A stretch of 64,000 nucleotides of DNA from JAXLSZ01 sp046330315. GTDB taxonomy: Bacteria; Actinomycetota; Thermoleophilia; Solirubrobacterales; 70-9. Where the stretch lies: NCBI GenBank assembly GCA_046330315.1, contig JAXLSZ010000006.1:248001-312000 (forward strand). Reading direction: 5' to 3'. Positions 41,433-49,954 of this stretch are shown piece by piece. The translations under genes were made by a program, and so were the position numbers. A model generated the notes under the pieces. The model was not told the origin of the DNA and searched no databases. It saw only the letters and a list, made by a program, of their open reading frames with translations. Every line of letters begins with the position of its first letter. Position 1 is the stretch's first letter.

Positions 41433-41757
41433 TGGCATCCCTCCTCTTTTCGGCGCCCCCCTGCGGAGCGCCATGGCACCAGGCAACTAAAGCCGGCCCG
41501 CGGTGTTTGGACAAGGCCCCCCGGGGCTAGCGGGCGCCCATCCCGGGTGTCCACACCGAGGTGTGCGCGACCGCCCGCGACGCAGCGCTCCGGCGCCGAC
41601 CCCTCACATGCGGCTGCGCCCTGCGCCAGCCCACGGCCCGCCCTCTGCAGGCCCCGCCTCGGCCGCCCTCCCGAGGTCGGCCCGAGCTCACCCCGGAACC
41701 CAACCCGACGTCGGCCTGCACCGGAGTCGGCCTGCACCGGAGTCGGCCAGCCCCGAC

Positions 41758-41859
41758 GTGGGACCTCTCGACCCTGCATACCGAGGATTAGAGGTCCCAC
41801 CCCTGGGGGCCGCGACGTGGGACCTCTTGACCCTGCATATCGGTGATTAGAGGTCCCAC
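41758..41859. repeat. Two tandem 59-bp hairpin repeats
   Basis: Each unit has arms GTGGGACCTCT and AGAGGTCCCAC (11 bp, perfect) and a 21-nt loop. Copies: arms 41758-41768/41790-41800 and 41817-41827/41849-41859, period 59 bp. Loops CGACCCTGCATACCGAGGATT in two parts and TGACCCTGCATATCGGTGATT are nearly the same, so the loop is conserved as well as the stem. The second copy ends 16 bp before the -35 box of the next promoter. Confidence 0.9.
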
Positions 41860-41874
41860 CCCGGGGGAGGGCTA

Positions 41875-41903
41875 TTGACAATCGGTAAATAGTGCCGTAG
41901 GGT
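41875..41903 (+). promoter_or_regulatory. Consensus promoter TTGACA-17-TAGGGT
   Basis: TTGACA at 41875-41880, 17-nt A/T-richer spacer, TAGGGT at 41898-41903. Transcription would start near 41910, giving a leader of about 28 nt with GGGAGGA before the ATG at 41938. This is one of the best matches to a housekeeping promoter in the window. Confidence 0.82.
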
Positions 41904-41937
41904 CGGGCGCAGCCAACTCGATCCCCTGGGAGGAACC

Positions 41938-43395
41938 ATGTCGAAGCAGCGTCGGAGCAGCAGGGCCCGGTCGAACGCGGCACTTCGGTGCGCCTCCGCG
42001 ACCCTGCTCGCCGCGGGAGCACTCGCCGCCGCCTGCGCCTCCCCGGCCGCGGCCGACAACCACTACCTCTCGCCGGCCATGGCGAAGCTGACCAATCAGC
42101 GCTACAACCACAACTGCTTCTGGGCTCCCCCGAAGGGCACCGACTACGCCCATCTCCCCGGCGCCCTGCCGATTCAGAACCCCAACCTCTACCCCGACGT
42201 CGGCTCGACCTACTTCGTCGCCCAGTACGTGATGCCCGCCGGCTCGAGCATCACTCTCCGCGGCCGCTATCCGCACGAGCGCTACATGTCCTTCACGATG
42301 TGGAACCGGCTGGGCGGTGGCCAGATCGGCCCCGGCGACAGCATCAGGGACGAGCACATCAAGCCCGACCCCGGCTCGGTCAACCCCTTCGTCCACCCCC
42401 ACCGGCGCGACGTCAAGAAGCGCTCCTACACGGTCCACATCGTCTCGGGGCCCGTCCCCGCGAAGAAGGCAGCGAACACGATCTACACCAACTCGACCAA
42501 CCCGGCCGACCGGCTCGGGATGGCGATGCGCAACTACCTGGCGGACCGCGGGCGCGACGGCAGCGGCGGGGTCGGGCTGCCCAAGGTGACCCTCAACCTC
42601 CAGGACGGGACCAAGCTCGAGGGCCAGGCCGCCTGCGAGCAGCTCGACCCGATCTTCGACAAGAGCGTGGCCGGCACTTTCCCCCAGGCCTTCTGGCAGA
42701 CGCTGGTCGCGGGAACCCCCGACCCCGAGAGCGCCCCGGCCGTCAACCCTCCGAAGTGGGAGCGCTTCTGGAACGCCCTCTACAGCGTGGCAGGGATCTT
42801 CATCGACGACCCCGACCTCCGCGCAAGCACCTACCCCCCGTCCGACGTCGGCGGCTTCCAGTCCAACCCCGACACCCGCTACCTGGCTGCCAACGTCAGC
42901 CTCAAGTACGGGAAGGTGGTGACCGTCAAAGGCAAGATGCCCACCTTCTCCCCGACGCTCCCGAGCGCCGAGCGGATGCCCCGCCCCGGCCAGGTCCGCT
43001 ACTGGTCGATGTGCACGGGCTCCTCACCGGTCTCGGGCCTCGGCTATGACTGCGTCTACGACCAGCAGGTCCCGCTGCGCCGCGACCGCCGCTACACCCT
43101 GGTGATCAGCAAGCCGAAGGACCGCCCCAAGAACGCGACCCTGGCCTGCGGGTACAAGTGGCTGGATTTCGGCAAGGGCGAGAACTACCCGGAGGACAAC
43201 CCGGCCCCGACCTCGCGCGACTACGTCGGCGTTTTCTACATGCGGTTCATGGCCGCCGACCCGAACTGGGGCCGGGCGCCGCAGAGGGTTAAGACGCCGG
43301 GGACCGAGGCGAAGGTGATGGGGCCGTACTTCCCGCGCTCACGCCAGATGTCGAAGGCCGACTTCCAGAAGCTCGGCTGCCACCCGGGCCGCTGA
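41938..43395 (+). CDS. Secreted protein of unknown function, paralogue 1
   Basis: 485 residues. A signal peptide of about 40 residues (LLAAGALAAACASPAAAD) starts it; the AAC could be a lipobox but is followed by ASPAAAD, so simple secretion is equally likely. The mature protein is all-beta in appearance with Cys pairs. Blocks shared with the next protein are LRGRYPHERYMSF (107-119), DRGRDGSGGVGLP, GQVRYWSMC, CVYDQQVPLRRDRRYTLVIS and KTPGTEAKVMGPYFPRS. I do not recognise a named family. It is the first gene of a probable three-gene unit under the TTGACA/TAGGGT promoter. Exported carbohydrate- or lipid-related binding is possible but unsupported. Confidence 0.72.
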   Translation: MSKQRRSSRARSNAALRCASATLLAAGALAAACASPAAADNHYLSPAMAKLTNQRYNHNCFWAPPKGTDYAHLPGALPIQNPNLYPDVGSTYFVAQYVMPAGSSITLRGRYPHERYMSFTMWNRLGGGQIGPGDSIRDEHIKPDPGSVNPFVHPHRRDVKKRSYTVHIVSGPVPAKKAANTIYTNSTNPADRLGMAMRNYLADRGRDGSGGVGLPKVTLNLQDGTKLEGQAACEQLDPIFDKSVAGTFPQAFWQTLVAGTPDPESAPAVNPPKWERFWNALYSVAGIFIDDPDLRASTYPPSDVGGFQSNPDTRYLAANVSLKYGKVVTVKGKMPTFSPTLPSAERMPRPGQVRYWSMCTGSSPVSGLGYDCVYDQQVPLRRDRRYTLVISKPKDRPKNATLACGYKWLDFGKGENYPEDNPAPTSRDYVGVFYMRFMAADPNWGRAPQRVKTPGTEAKVMGPYFPRSRQMSKADFQKLGCHPGR

Positions 43396-43411
43396 GGATC
43401 GGGAGCCCGCA

Positions 43412-44884
43412 ATGCGCCTGAAGCGGATCGCGACCGCACTCTCGCTGCTCACCGTCCTGGCTCTCGGAGGCGCCGCCGGGGCCGGCGCATCGACGCCGGC
43501 GAAGTCGCCCCCGATCGCGGGCGGGCGGTTCAGCGACTGCTTCTGGCGCTACGGGGCCTTCGGGGTCCACGACTACAACATCGCCTACCCCGACGCGGGG
43601 GCGACCTACTGGGCCGCCTACTTCCGCCACCCGGCCGGGACCACCCTCACCCTCCGCGGCTCCTACCCCCACTCCCGCTACATGTCGGTCAGCGCCTACA
43701 ACATCCTCGGCGCCGGCGTCGACTCGCTCGCCGACTACCAGATCGACCCCGACGGGGGCTCGAGCAATCCCTTCCGCAGGGGGGCGCTGCGCACCGCGAA
43801 GCATCGCCGCTACACGATCACCGTCGAGGACACGGTCAACCCGCTCCCGCTCGAGCCCAAGGACGGCGCCGCTCACCGCAACGTGCTCTACGCCCGCACC
43901 AACCCGCCGAACCTCGAGACCATCGACGGCGACACCGCGGACCTCAACCTGCTGCTCTTGCGGGTCTACGTCCCCGACCGGGGACGGGACCTCACCGGAG
44001 GCGTGGGCCTGCCGGCCCCGAGGCTGAAGCTCGCCAACGGGACGGTTCTCAAGGGCCAGGCGCTTTGCGACGCGACCGACTCGGAGTCCAAGGCACTGGG
44101 CACCCAGCGGCTGCCCGACCCCTCGGCGCTGCTGATCCAGAACCCGACCTACAGCGCGCTTCGCTACCCCAACCTGCTGAGCTCCCCCTTCGACGTCTTC
44201 GCAGGGCTGATGCAGCAGCCGCGCCAGGTCCCGCCCGGGTTCCCGGCGGTGCGGAAGGGCGAGTGGCGAGCCCAATACGACCGGCGCTACCTGCTGCAGA
44301 TGTACACCGGCGACGACGCCCCGGGCGCCGTCGCCACGCCGGTCCGCGCCGCGGGCGGGGGCTTCTTCCCGAACATCAACAACAACTACGTGCGGACCGC
44401 GCTGAGCCGGCACTTCGGGAAGATCGCCGTGTTCCGGGGCAAGCTCCCGACCTCGCCGAGCACCCGCGAGGGCAAGACGAGGATGGGTGGCGGCCAGGTC
44501 CGCTACACGAGCTTCTGCATGAACGAGTCCGTGTACACCACGAAGGTCATGGACTGCGCCTACGACGAGGAGATTCCCCTCTCCGGGGACCGCCGCTACA
44601 CGATCGTTGTCAGCCGCCGGGCCGACCGGCCGGCCACCGCGACGGTCCGGTGCGGGAAGGCCTGGATCAACTGGTGGAAGGCAGGCGACGGCTACAGGGA
44701 CCCGAACTTCGGCTGGTTCCAGATCCGCAACATGCTCGCGCGGCCGAGCTTCGACGAGGCGATCCAGAACACCAAGACCCCGGGGGATGAGAGGTCGGTG
44801 ATGGGTCCGTACCTGCCGAGGCTCACCTACTTCGAGAGCGCCGGCGCCTTCCAGCGGAGCAGGCTCGGCCGCTGCGCGCGCTGA
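43412..44884 (+). CDS. Secreted protein of unknown function, paralogue 2
   Basis: 490 residues with a signal peptide (ALSLLTVLALGGAAGAGAS). It is homologous to the upstream protein over its whole length: LRGSYPHSRYMSVSAYN, DRGRDLTGGVGLP, GQVRYTSFC, CAYDEEIPLSGDRRYTIVVS and KTPGDERSVMGPYLPRL. It starts 16 nt after paralogue 1 with GGGAG upstream, so co-translation is likely. Conserved Arg, Tyr, Asp and Cys positions between the two suggest a preserved active or binding surface rather than simple scaffolding. No known domain. Confidence 0.72.
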   Translation: MRLKRIATALSLLTVLALGGAAGAGASTPAKSPPIAGGRFSDCFWRYGAFGVHDYNIAYPDAGATYWAAYFRHPAGTTLTLRGSYPHSRYMSVSAYNILGAGVDSLADYQIDPDGGSSNPFRRGALRTAKHRRYTITVEDTVNPLPLEPKDGAAHRNVLYARTNPPNLETIDGDTADLNLLLLRVYVPDRGRDLTGGVGLPAPRLKLANGTVLKGQALCDATDSESKALGTQRLPDPSALLIQNPTYSALRYPNLLSSPFDVFAGLMQQPRQVPPGFPAVRKGEWRAQYDRRYLLQMYTGDDAPGAVATPVRAAGGGFFPNINNNYVRTALSRHFGKIAVFRGKLPTSPSTREGKTRMGGGQVRYTSFCMNESVYTTKVMDCAYDEEIPLSGDRRYTIVVSRRADRPATATVRCGKAWINWWKAGDGYRDPNFGWFQIRNMLARPSFDEAIQNTKTPGDERSVMGPYLPRLTYFESAGAFQRSRLGRCAR

Positions 44885-45508
44885 GTGGCCGCCAAGCCAC
44901 AGGCTGGCCCGCGGCGGCTGCCCTGGGACGCGAGGTTCGACCAGCTGGTAGAGGCCGCGGTGCCGCTGGTCGCCGAGCGAGGCCTCGGCGACTTCTCCCT
45001 CGACGAGATCGCGGCCAGGTCCGGGGTCACCCGCAACCTGCTCTACCACTACTTCCCGCGGGGCCGGCGCGACATCGTCCTCGCCGCGGCCGACCGGGCC
45101 GGGCGCCTGCTCACCGACGACTGGGTCACCGACGAGGCGATCCCCCTCGAGCAGCGGATCGCGACCAACGTCGGGCGGGTCGCCGAGCACGCGAGCGGCC
45201 CCAGCGACGCCTGGCGCATCTTCATGCTGGCGCGGACCGCCGGCGACCCGGAGCTGCGCGAGATGGTGGACAGCTTCGTCGAGATCGTGATCTCGAGCAT
45301 CTCGCTCAACCAGATCGGCGACCCCGACCCTCCTCCCCTGGTCCGGCTCGCCCTGCTCGGCTACCTCGCCTTCTTCGAGAGCGTCCTGGACGGCGCCCGC
45401 GAGACCGGCGCCTCCCTCGTCGAGGTGGCCCCGGTGCTCGAGGAGACCCTGGTGGCCGCGATCCAGGCAGCGGCATCGGCGGGCGAGGCGGCGGCGGGTC
45501 AGGCGTAA
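44885..45508 (+). CDS. TetR family transcriptional regulator
   Basis: 207 residues from a GTG directly abutting the upstream stop (TGAGTG). The HTH is at about residues 18-60: QLVEAAVPLVAERGLGDFSL, then IAARSGVTRNLLYHYFPRGR. The ligand domain is all-helical with no recognised specificity. The abutting start indicates it is co-transcribed with the two secreted proteins and probably regulates that unit, a negative-feedback design. No palindrome beyond the 59-bp hairpins was seen near the promoter. Confidence 0.86.
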   Translation: MAAKPQAGPRRLPWDARFDQLVEAAVPLVAERGLGDFSLDEIAARSGVTRNLLYHYFPRGRRDIVLAAADRAGRLLTDDWVTDEAIPLEQRIATNVGRVAEHASGPSDAWRIFMLARTAGDPELREMVDSFVEIVISSISLNQIGDPDPPPLVRLALLGYLAFFESVLDGARETGASLVEVAPVLEETLVAAIQAAASAGEAAAGQA

Positions 45509-45635
45509 GAGCCGGCCACCTCCCTCGGCTCGCCATCCGATCCCCGGGCCAGACTCGGGCCCGTGGCGGACGTCGGACCGTCAGGCTCGGTGGACGGGGC
45601 GGACCGCGGAGGCGCACGGGAGCGGGCTAGCCGGG

Positions 45636-45641
45636 CACAAT
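45636..45641 (+). promoter_or_regulatory. -10 box CACAAT, leaderless
   Basis: CACAAT ends 6 nt before ATG 45648, matching the spacing of other leaderless starts here. Confidence 0.45.
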
Positions 45642-45647
45642 CCGGGC

Positions 45648-46259
45648 ATGGAGAGCGCCCGGGCCCACTGGGACCGTGTCTATCGGGAGAAGGACCCGGA
45701 CGCGGTCAGCTGGTACGAGCGGGTCCCGGCGACCTCGCTGGAGATGATCGGCAACCTGGGTCTGGACCCCCGGGCCCCGATCCTCGAGGTCGGCGGCGGC
45801 GCCTCGGCGCTCGCCGCCCGCCTGCTGGCGGCCGGCCACTCCGACGTGACCGTCGCCGACATCTCCGAGGCGGCGCTGGCCCGGGCCCGCGGGGCGCTCG
45901 CCGAACCGGGCCGGGTGCACTGGGTCCTCGCGGACGTCCGCGAGGACCGCTTCGCTCGCCGCTACGCGCTCTGGCACGACAGGGCGGTCCTGCACTTCAT
46001 GGTCACCGAGCAGGACAGGGCGGCGTATCTGCGGACCCTGCGGGCGACGCTGGAGCGCGGCGGGCACGCGATCATCGCCACCTTCGGCCCGCGGGGGCCG
46101 ACCCGCTGCAGCGGCCTGCCGACCGCGCGCTACGACGCCGCTGCCCTGGCCGGGGTCCTCGGCGAGGGCTTCGCGCTCGCCGAGTCGCGGCTGGTTGAGC
46201 ACCACACGCCCTCCGGGACCTCCCAGCAGTTCCTCTACGCCTGCTTTCGCCGCCGCTAG
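45648..46259 (+). CDS. Class I SAM-dependent methyltransferase
   Basis: 203 residues. It opens HWDRVYREKDPDAVSWYE, typical of small Methyltransf_12/25 proteins, with motif I APILEVGGGASALAARLL, motif II VTVADISEAALARAR, motif III region HWVLADVRE and LWHDRAVLHFMVTEQDRAAY. The C-terminus QQFLYACFRRR completes the fold. The substrate is unknown; close relatives are annotated only as methyltransferase or thiopurine-like. A leaderless CACAAT promoter precedes it. Confidence 0.85.
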   Translation: MESARAHWDRVYREKDPDAVSWYERVPATSLEMIGNLGLDPRAPILEVGGGASALAARLLAAGHSDVTVADISEAALARARGALAEPGRVHWVLADVREDRFARRYALWHDRAVLHFMVTEQDRAAYLRTLRATLERGGHAIIATFGPRGPTRCSGLPTARYDAAALAGVLGEGFALAESRLVEHHTPSGTSQQFLYACFRRR

Positions 46260-46269
46260 CGCCGCCGGC

Positions 46270-46325
46270 GGCCTTTGCGGCGGGGTTCCCTCGGGGCCGC
46301 TGGCCTTTGCGGCGGGGTTCCCTCG
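46270..46325. repeat. 24-bp direct repeat, two copies 32 bp apart
   Basis: GGCCTTTGCGGCGGGGTTCC-CTCG occurs at 46270-46293 and 46302-46325. It lies between the methyltransferase stop and the oxidoreductase promoter. Confidence 0.85.
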
Positions 46326-46373
46326 CCGCCGGCGCCACCGCCGCGGCCGCCGGCCACCGCTCCCCCGCGCCGC

Positions 46374-46379
46374 TATTGT
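46374..46379 (+). promoter_or_regulatory. -10 box TATTGT, leaderless
   Basis: TATTGT ends 8 nt before ATG 46388, fixing that ATG rather than upstream in-frame codons as the start. Confidence 0.5.
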
Positions 46380-46387
46380 CGGGCGCC

Positions 46388-47341
46388 ATGCGCGCCGCGA
46401 CGATCAGCGACGGCTCGGTCGGGGTCGCCGAGCACCCGGACCCCGTCCCGGGGGCGGGTGAGCTCCTGGTCGGGATCCGCGCGGCGGGGGTCAACGGGGC
46501 CGACCTGCTGCAGAGGGCCGGGCGCTACCCGGCCCCGCCGGGCTCCCCGCCGGACATCCCCGGCCTGGAGTTCGCGGGCGAGGTGATCGCGACCGGCGAG
46601 GGGTCGGGGCGCTTCTCGGTCGGCGACCGGGTGATGGCGATAACCGGCGGCGGCGGCCAGGCCGAGCTGGCGATAGTCCACGAGCGAGTCGCGATGCGGG
46701 TGCCCGACGCCCTCGGCTGGGAGGCCGCCGGCGGGCTTCCGGAGGTCTTCACGACGGCCCACGACGCCCTCTTCGCCCAGGCCGGGCTGGGGCTCGGCGA
46801 GAGGGTTCTGATCCACGGTGCCGCGGGAGGGGTCGGGACCGCCGCGGTCCAGCTCGCGGCGGCCGCCGGGGCCCGCGTCACCGCGACCGTGCGCGCCGCA
46901 GAGCTTCGGACCGGGGTCGGGAAGCTGGGAGCCGAGACGGTGCTGGATCCCGACGGTTTCGCCGAGGCGGGCCCCTTCGACGTCATCCTCGAGCTGGTCG
47001 GCGCCCCCAACCTGCCGGCCGACCTCGATGCCCTGGCGACCGGCGGGCGGATCGTCGTGATCGGGGTCGGCGCCGGCGCGCGGGCCGAGCTCAACCTCCT
47101 GGCGCTGATGGGGAAGCGCGGCACTATCCGGGCCTCGACTCTGCGTGCCCGGCCCCTCGAGGAGAAGGCCTCAACCGCACGCGGCGTCGAGCGGGCGGTG
47201 CTGCCACTCTTCGAGTCGGGCAGGCTCGAGGTGCCGGTCGCCGCTACCTTCCCCCTGCAGGAGGTCGGCGAGGCATACGAGCGCTTCTCGGCGGGAGCGA
47301 AGCTGGGAAAGATCGTCGTCCTCCCCGGGACAGAAGAGTGA
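46388..47341 (+). CDS. NADPH:quinone oxidoreductase (zinc-free MDR family)
   Basis: 317 residues. It has GVNGADLLQRAGRYPAPPG at the substrate side, GLEFAGEV, the glycine-rich dinucleotide motif IHGAAGGVGTAAVQLA and the C-terminal FPLQEVGEAYERFSAGAKLGKIVV. No zinc-ligand cysteines are present, which separates it from the alcohol dehydrogenase at 15140. QOR-type enzymes reduce quinones or enones with NADPH. It precedes the LLM flavoprotein by 10 nt, so the two are probably an operon. Confidence 0.9.
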   Translation: MRAATISDGSVGVAEHPDPVPGAGELLVGIRAAGVNGADLLQRAGRYPAPPGSPPDIPGLEFAGEVIATGEGSGRFSVGDRVMAITGGGGQAELAIVHERVAMRVPDALGWEAAGGLPEVFTTAHDALFAQAGLGLGERVLIHGAAGGVGTAAVQLAAAAGARVTATVRAAELRTGVGKLGAETVLDPDGFAEAGPFDVILELVGAPNLPADLDALATGGRIVVIGVGAGARAELNLLALMGKRGTIRASTLRARPLEEKASTARGVERAVLPLFESGRLEVPVAATFPLQEVGEAYERFSAGAKLGKIVVLPGTEE

Positions 47342-47351
47342 GGGAGATGGG

Positions 47352-48203
47352 ATGAAAGTCGGCATCGGCCTTCCGAACGCGGTCCCGGCGACCGGCGGAT
47401 CCGAGCTCGTCGAGTTCGCCCGCCGAGCCGAGCGGCACGGCTTCTCGAGCCTCGGGACCATCGACCGCCTGGTCTACGGCAACTACGAGCCCCTGATCGC
47501 GCTGGCCGCGGCCGCCGCGGTGACCGAGCGGATCGGTCTGCTCACCTCGGTGATCCTCGGCCCCCTGCGCCAGAACGCTGTGCTGAGCGCAAAGCAGGCC
47601 CTGAGCGTGAACGAGATCTCCGGCGGGAGGCTGACGCTCGGGGTCGGCATCGGGGCCCGCGGCGACGACTTCGACGCCTCCGGCGTCGCGTACGCCGGCA
47701 CCGGAGCGAAGCTGGAGGAGTTCCTGGAGCGACTGGCCGGCGCCTTCGCCGACGAGGCGATAGGCCCGCGCGGGGCGGGGGCGCCCGGGCTCCTCGTGGG
47801 CGGGCACGCAGAGGCCTCCTTCCGGCGGGCCGCGGAGCGCGGCGAGGGCTGGATCGCCGGAGGAGCGCCCCCTGACCGCTACGCGGAGATGGCGGCCGGC
47901 GTGAGGAGCGCCTGGGCGGAGGCGGGGCGCGCGGACGAGCCGCGGCTCGCCGCGCTGGCCTACTACTCGCTGGGCCCGCGGGCCGCCGAGAGTGCCAGCG
48001 CCTACCTCACCGACTACTACGCCTTCCTCGGCGACGAGACCGCGCAGATGATCGCCTCCGGGGCCGCCACGGACCCCGAGGCCGTGAGTGCCTGCCTGTC
48101 CGCCTTCGAGCAGGCCGGCTGCGGTGAGCTGATCCTCTTCCCCTGCTCCGCCGACCCCGTGCAGGTGGATCTGCTCGCCGAGGCCGCCGGTCTCGGGGCC
48201 TAG
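47352..48203 (+). CDS. LLM class (luciferase-like) flavin-dependent oxidoreductase
   Basis: 283 residues from ATG 47352. Signature features of the TIM-barrel family are KVGIGLPNAVPATGG, FSSLGTIDRLVYGNYEPLIALAAAAAVTERIGL and ISGGRLTLGVGIGARGDDF. Such enzymes use FMN or F420 for monooxygenation or hydride transfer. It follows the quinone oxidoreductase closely. Its TAG stop overlaps the stop of the convergent FG-GAP gene within the four bases CTAG (48200-48203). Confidence 0.88.
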   Translation: MKVGIGLPNAVPATGGSELVEFARRAERHGFSSLGTIDRLVYGNYEPLIALAAAAAVTERIGLLTSVILGPLRQNAVLSAKQALSVNEISGGRLTLGVGIGARGDDFDASGVAYAGTGAKLEEFLERLAGAFADEAIGPRGAGAPGLLVGGHAEASFRRAAERGEGWIAGGAPPDRYAEMAAGVRSAWAEAGRADEPRLAALAYYSLGPRAAESASAYLTDYYAFLGDETAQMIASGAATDPEAVSACLSAFEQAGCGELILFPCSADPVQVDLLAEAAGLGA

Positions 48204-49339
48204 CGCTTGTTGAGGAAGACCTCGACTCCCTTGTCGGTACCGATCAGGACGTCGAGCGCCTTGTCGGAGTTCAGGTTGGCCTGGCTCACGGTCTGCACCG
48301 AGCTGGTGCCGGCGTGGGGCTGGGGAGCGCCGAAGCTGCCGTCGCCCCTGCCGGGCAGGAACGCGAAACCCCAGGGCGAGTTGAAGACGCCCACCGCGAG
48401 GTCGAGCTTGCCGTCGCGGTTGAAATCGCCGGCGGCCATCCCGTTGGGCTTGAGGCCGCCGAGGTCCGAGTCCTTCGCCGAGCGGAGGTGGCCGTTGCCG
48501 ATCCCGAGCAGCACCAGCGCCTTGGCACTCGAGTAGGAGCCGATCGCCAGGTCCAGCTTGCCGTCGCGGTTGAAGTCGCCCAGGGTGGGGTCGTAGGTGT
48601 CGCCGACCCAGGGGGTGATCGTCCGGTTGATCGCCGGGGCCAGGGTCCCGTTGCGCCTGGTGAGGAGAACCGAGGCGGTGCCGGCGGTGTCGACCGCAAC
48701 CACGTCGGGGCGCTTGTCACCGTTGATCCGGCCGATCAGCAGGCCGTAGGGCTTGCCCGACGCCGTGTAGTCGCGATGGCTGCGGAATGCCCCGCCGCCC
48801 TTGCCGAGCAGGACCGAGACCGCCTTCGGCCCCGAGCTGTCGTAGTTGCCGGTGACGATGTCGGCCTTGCCGTCGCGATTGAGATCGCCGGCCGCGATCA
48901 GCCACGCGCCGGAGCCTGCCGGGAGCGTATCGCCGAGGCGGAACTTGCCGCTCCGCGTCTGGATCCTCAGGGCGACGGTGCTGGTGCCGTAGTTGACCGC
49001 GGCGATGTCCTTGCGACGGTCGCCGTTGAGGTCGGCGACGGCTACCCCCTCGGGGCCGGCGTAGCCTGCGATCAGGCGCTGCTCGGGTCTGAAGGTGCCG
49101 TTCCCCTTGCCGTACAGCACGGAGACGTGGTCGTCGGACGTCCCGTCGTTCGCGGCGACGATGTCGGCGTGCCCGTCGCGGTTGAGGTCCGCGGCGACCA
49201 CCCCGTAGGTCCAGCCGCCCGTCGGGATCGACTTGACCGGCTTGAACGACCCGAAGGCGATGGCCGCGGCGGCGGCGATCAGGGTCAGCGCGACCGCCAC
49301 CATCACAACCCGAGCGATCGCCAATCCTCCCCGTAACAT
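48200..49339 (-). CDS. Secreted FG-GAP/VCBS repeat beta-propeller protein
   Basis: 379 residues. A signal or anchor segment (VVMVAVALTLIAAAAAIAFG) is followed by about seven blades with D-x-N-x-D-G calcium loops: AADLNRDGHADIV, VADLNGDRRKDIA, AGDLNRDGKADIV, GRINGDKRPDVV, LGDFNRDGKLDLA (and a near repeat) and ANLNSDKALDVL. This is the integrin-like FG-GAP/VCBS propeller, usually an adhesion or scaffold protein at the cell surface. The ATG lies 8 nt after the -10 box of a consensus promoter, so translation is probably leaderless. Confidence 0.88.
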   Translation of the reverse strand: MLRGGLAIARVVMVAVALTLIAAAAAIAFGSFKPVKSIPTGGWTYGVVAADLNRDGHADIVAANDGTSDDHVSVLYGKGNGTFRPEQRLIAGYAGPEGVAVADLNGDRRKDIAAVNYGTSTVALRIQTRSGKFRLGDTLPAGSGAWLIAAGDLNRDGKADIVTGNYDSSGPKAVSVLLGKGGGAFRSHRDYTASGKPYGLLIGRINGDKRPDVVAVDTAGTASVLLTRRNGTLAPAINRTITPWVGDTYDPTLGDFNRDGKLDLAIGSYSSAKALVLLGIGNGHLRSAKDSDLGGLKPNGMAAGDFNRDGKLDLAVGVFNSPWGFAFLPGRGDGSFGAPQPHAGTSSVQTVSQANLNSDKALDVLIGTDKGVEVFLNKR

Positions 49340-49347
49340 CAGTAACG

Positions 49348-49376
49348 ATCGTCCCAGGCTCGCCGGGAAATGTCAA
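49348..49376 (-). promoter_or_regulatory. Consensus promoter TTGACA-17-GACGAT for the FG-GAP gene
   Basis: On the minus strand TTGACA (49376-49371), a 17-nt spacer, GACGAT (49353-49348), and an 8-nt gap to ATG 49339. Both hexamers and the spacing support a leaderless message. Confidence 0.75.
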
Positions 49377-49467
49377 TGCCGACCCGAGCACCGCCGCCAG
49401 ACCCTGGCCGCCCTGGTGGGGTCCGAGCCGGGGGGACCTGGTCGCCTCCGGGCGTCGAGCGGGCGAA

Positions 49468-49496
49468 TTGACAGGAGCGGACCCGCCTGCAAGCAT
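49468..49496 (+). promoter_or_regulatory. Consensus promoter TTGACA-17-AAGCAT
   Basis: TTGACA (49468-49473), 17-nt spacer, AAGCAT (49491-49496), then 7 nt to ATG 49504. It marks this ATG as a leaderless start. Confidence 0.7.
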
Positions 49497-49503
49497 CCCG
49501 GCG

Positions 49504-49929
49504 ATGAGCAAGGCGGGGGGATCCGGAGGGATCGGCGGGGCGGCCCGGGCGATTTTCCCTGCGCTCCTCGCCTCCCTCTTCGCGGCTTTCCTCGCCTCCC
49601 TGTACGCGGGGGCACCCCCGGCCGGGGCCTCCGGCTCGAGGGCCGCGACCACGGTGCTCGTCAGCACCTACAACGCGGACAACCCACCCTTCTTCATCGG
49701 CGAGGTGCGATCGCCCAGGAAGGCCTGCGCCAGGCAGCGGAAGGTGACGCTCTACGGGGTCAGGCCCGGGCCGGACAAGCGGTACGGGTCGGCGAAGACG
49801 ATATTCGGCGAGGGAACCTGGGCGTGGATCATCAAGGCTCGGGAGGCCGGCCCCGGCTTCTACTACGCGAAGGCCGAGCCGACCGCGGCGTGCCGGGGCG
49901 ACAGGTCGCCGAACTTCCGGGTGCTGTAG
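49504..49929 (+). CDS. Small secreted protein of unknown function
   Basis: 141 residues from ATG 49504. A long hydrophobic signal segment (FPALLASLFAAFLASLYAG) is followed by a Pro/Ala region. The mature part begins TTVLVSTYNADNPPFFIGEV and has cysteines in KACARQRKV and TAACRGDRSP. The pattern of short beta strands ending in SPNFRVL resembles secreted Ig-like or fibronectin-like single domains common in Solirubrobacterales. No function can be proposed. It is followed 25 nt later by a membrane protein gene. Confidence 0.72.
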   Translation: MSKAGGSGGIGGAARAIFPALLASLFAAFLASLYAGAPPAGASGSRAATTVLVSTYNADNPPFFIGEVRSPRKACARQRKVTLYGVRPGPDKRYGSAKTIFGEGTWAWIIKAREAGPGFYYAKAEPTAACRGDRSPNFRVL

Positions 49930-49954
49930 GCCCCGCCCCCGGGAGGCTCCGCCA

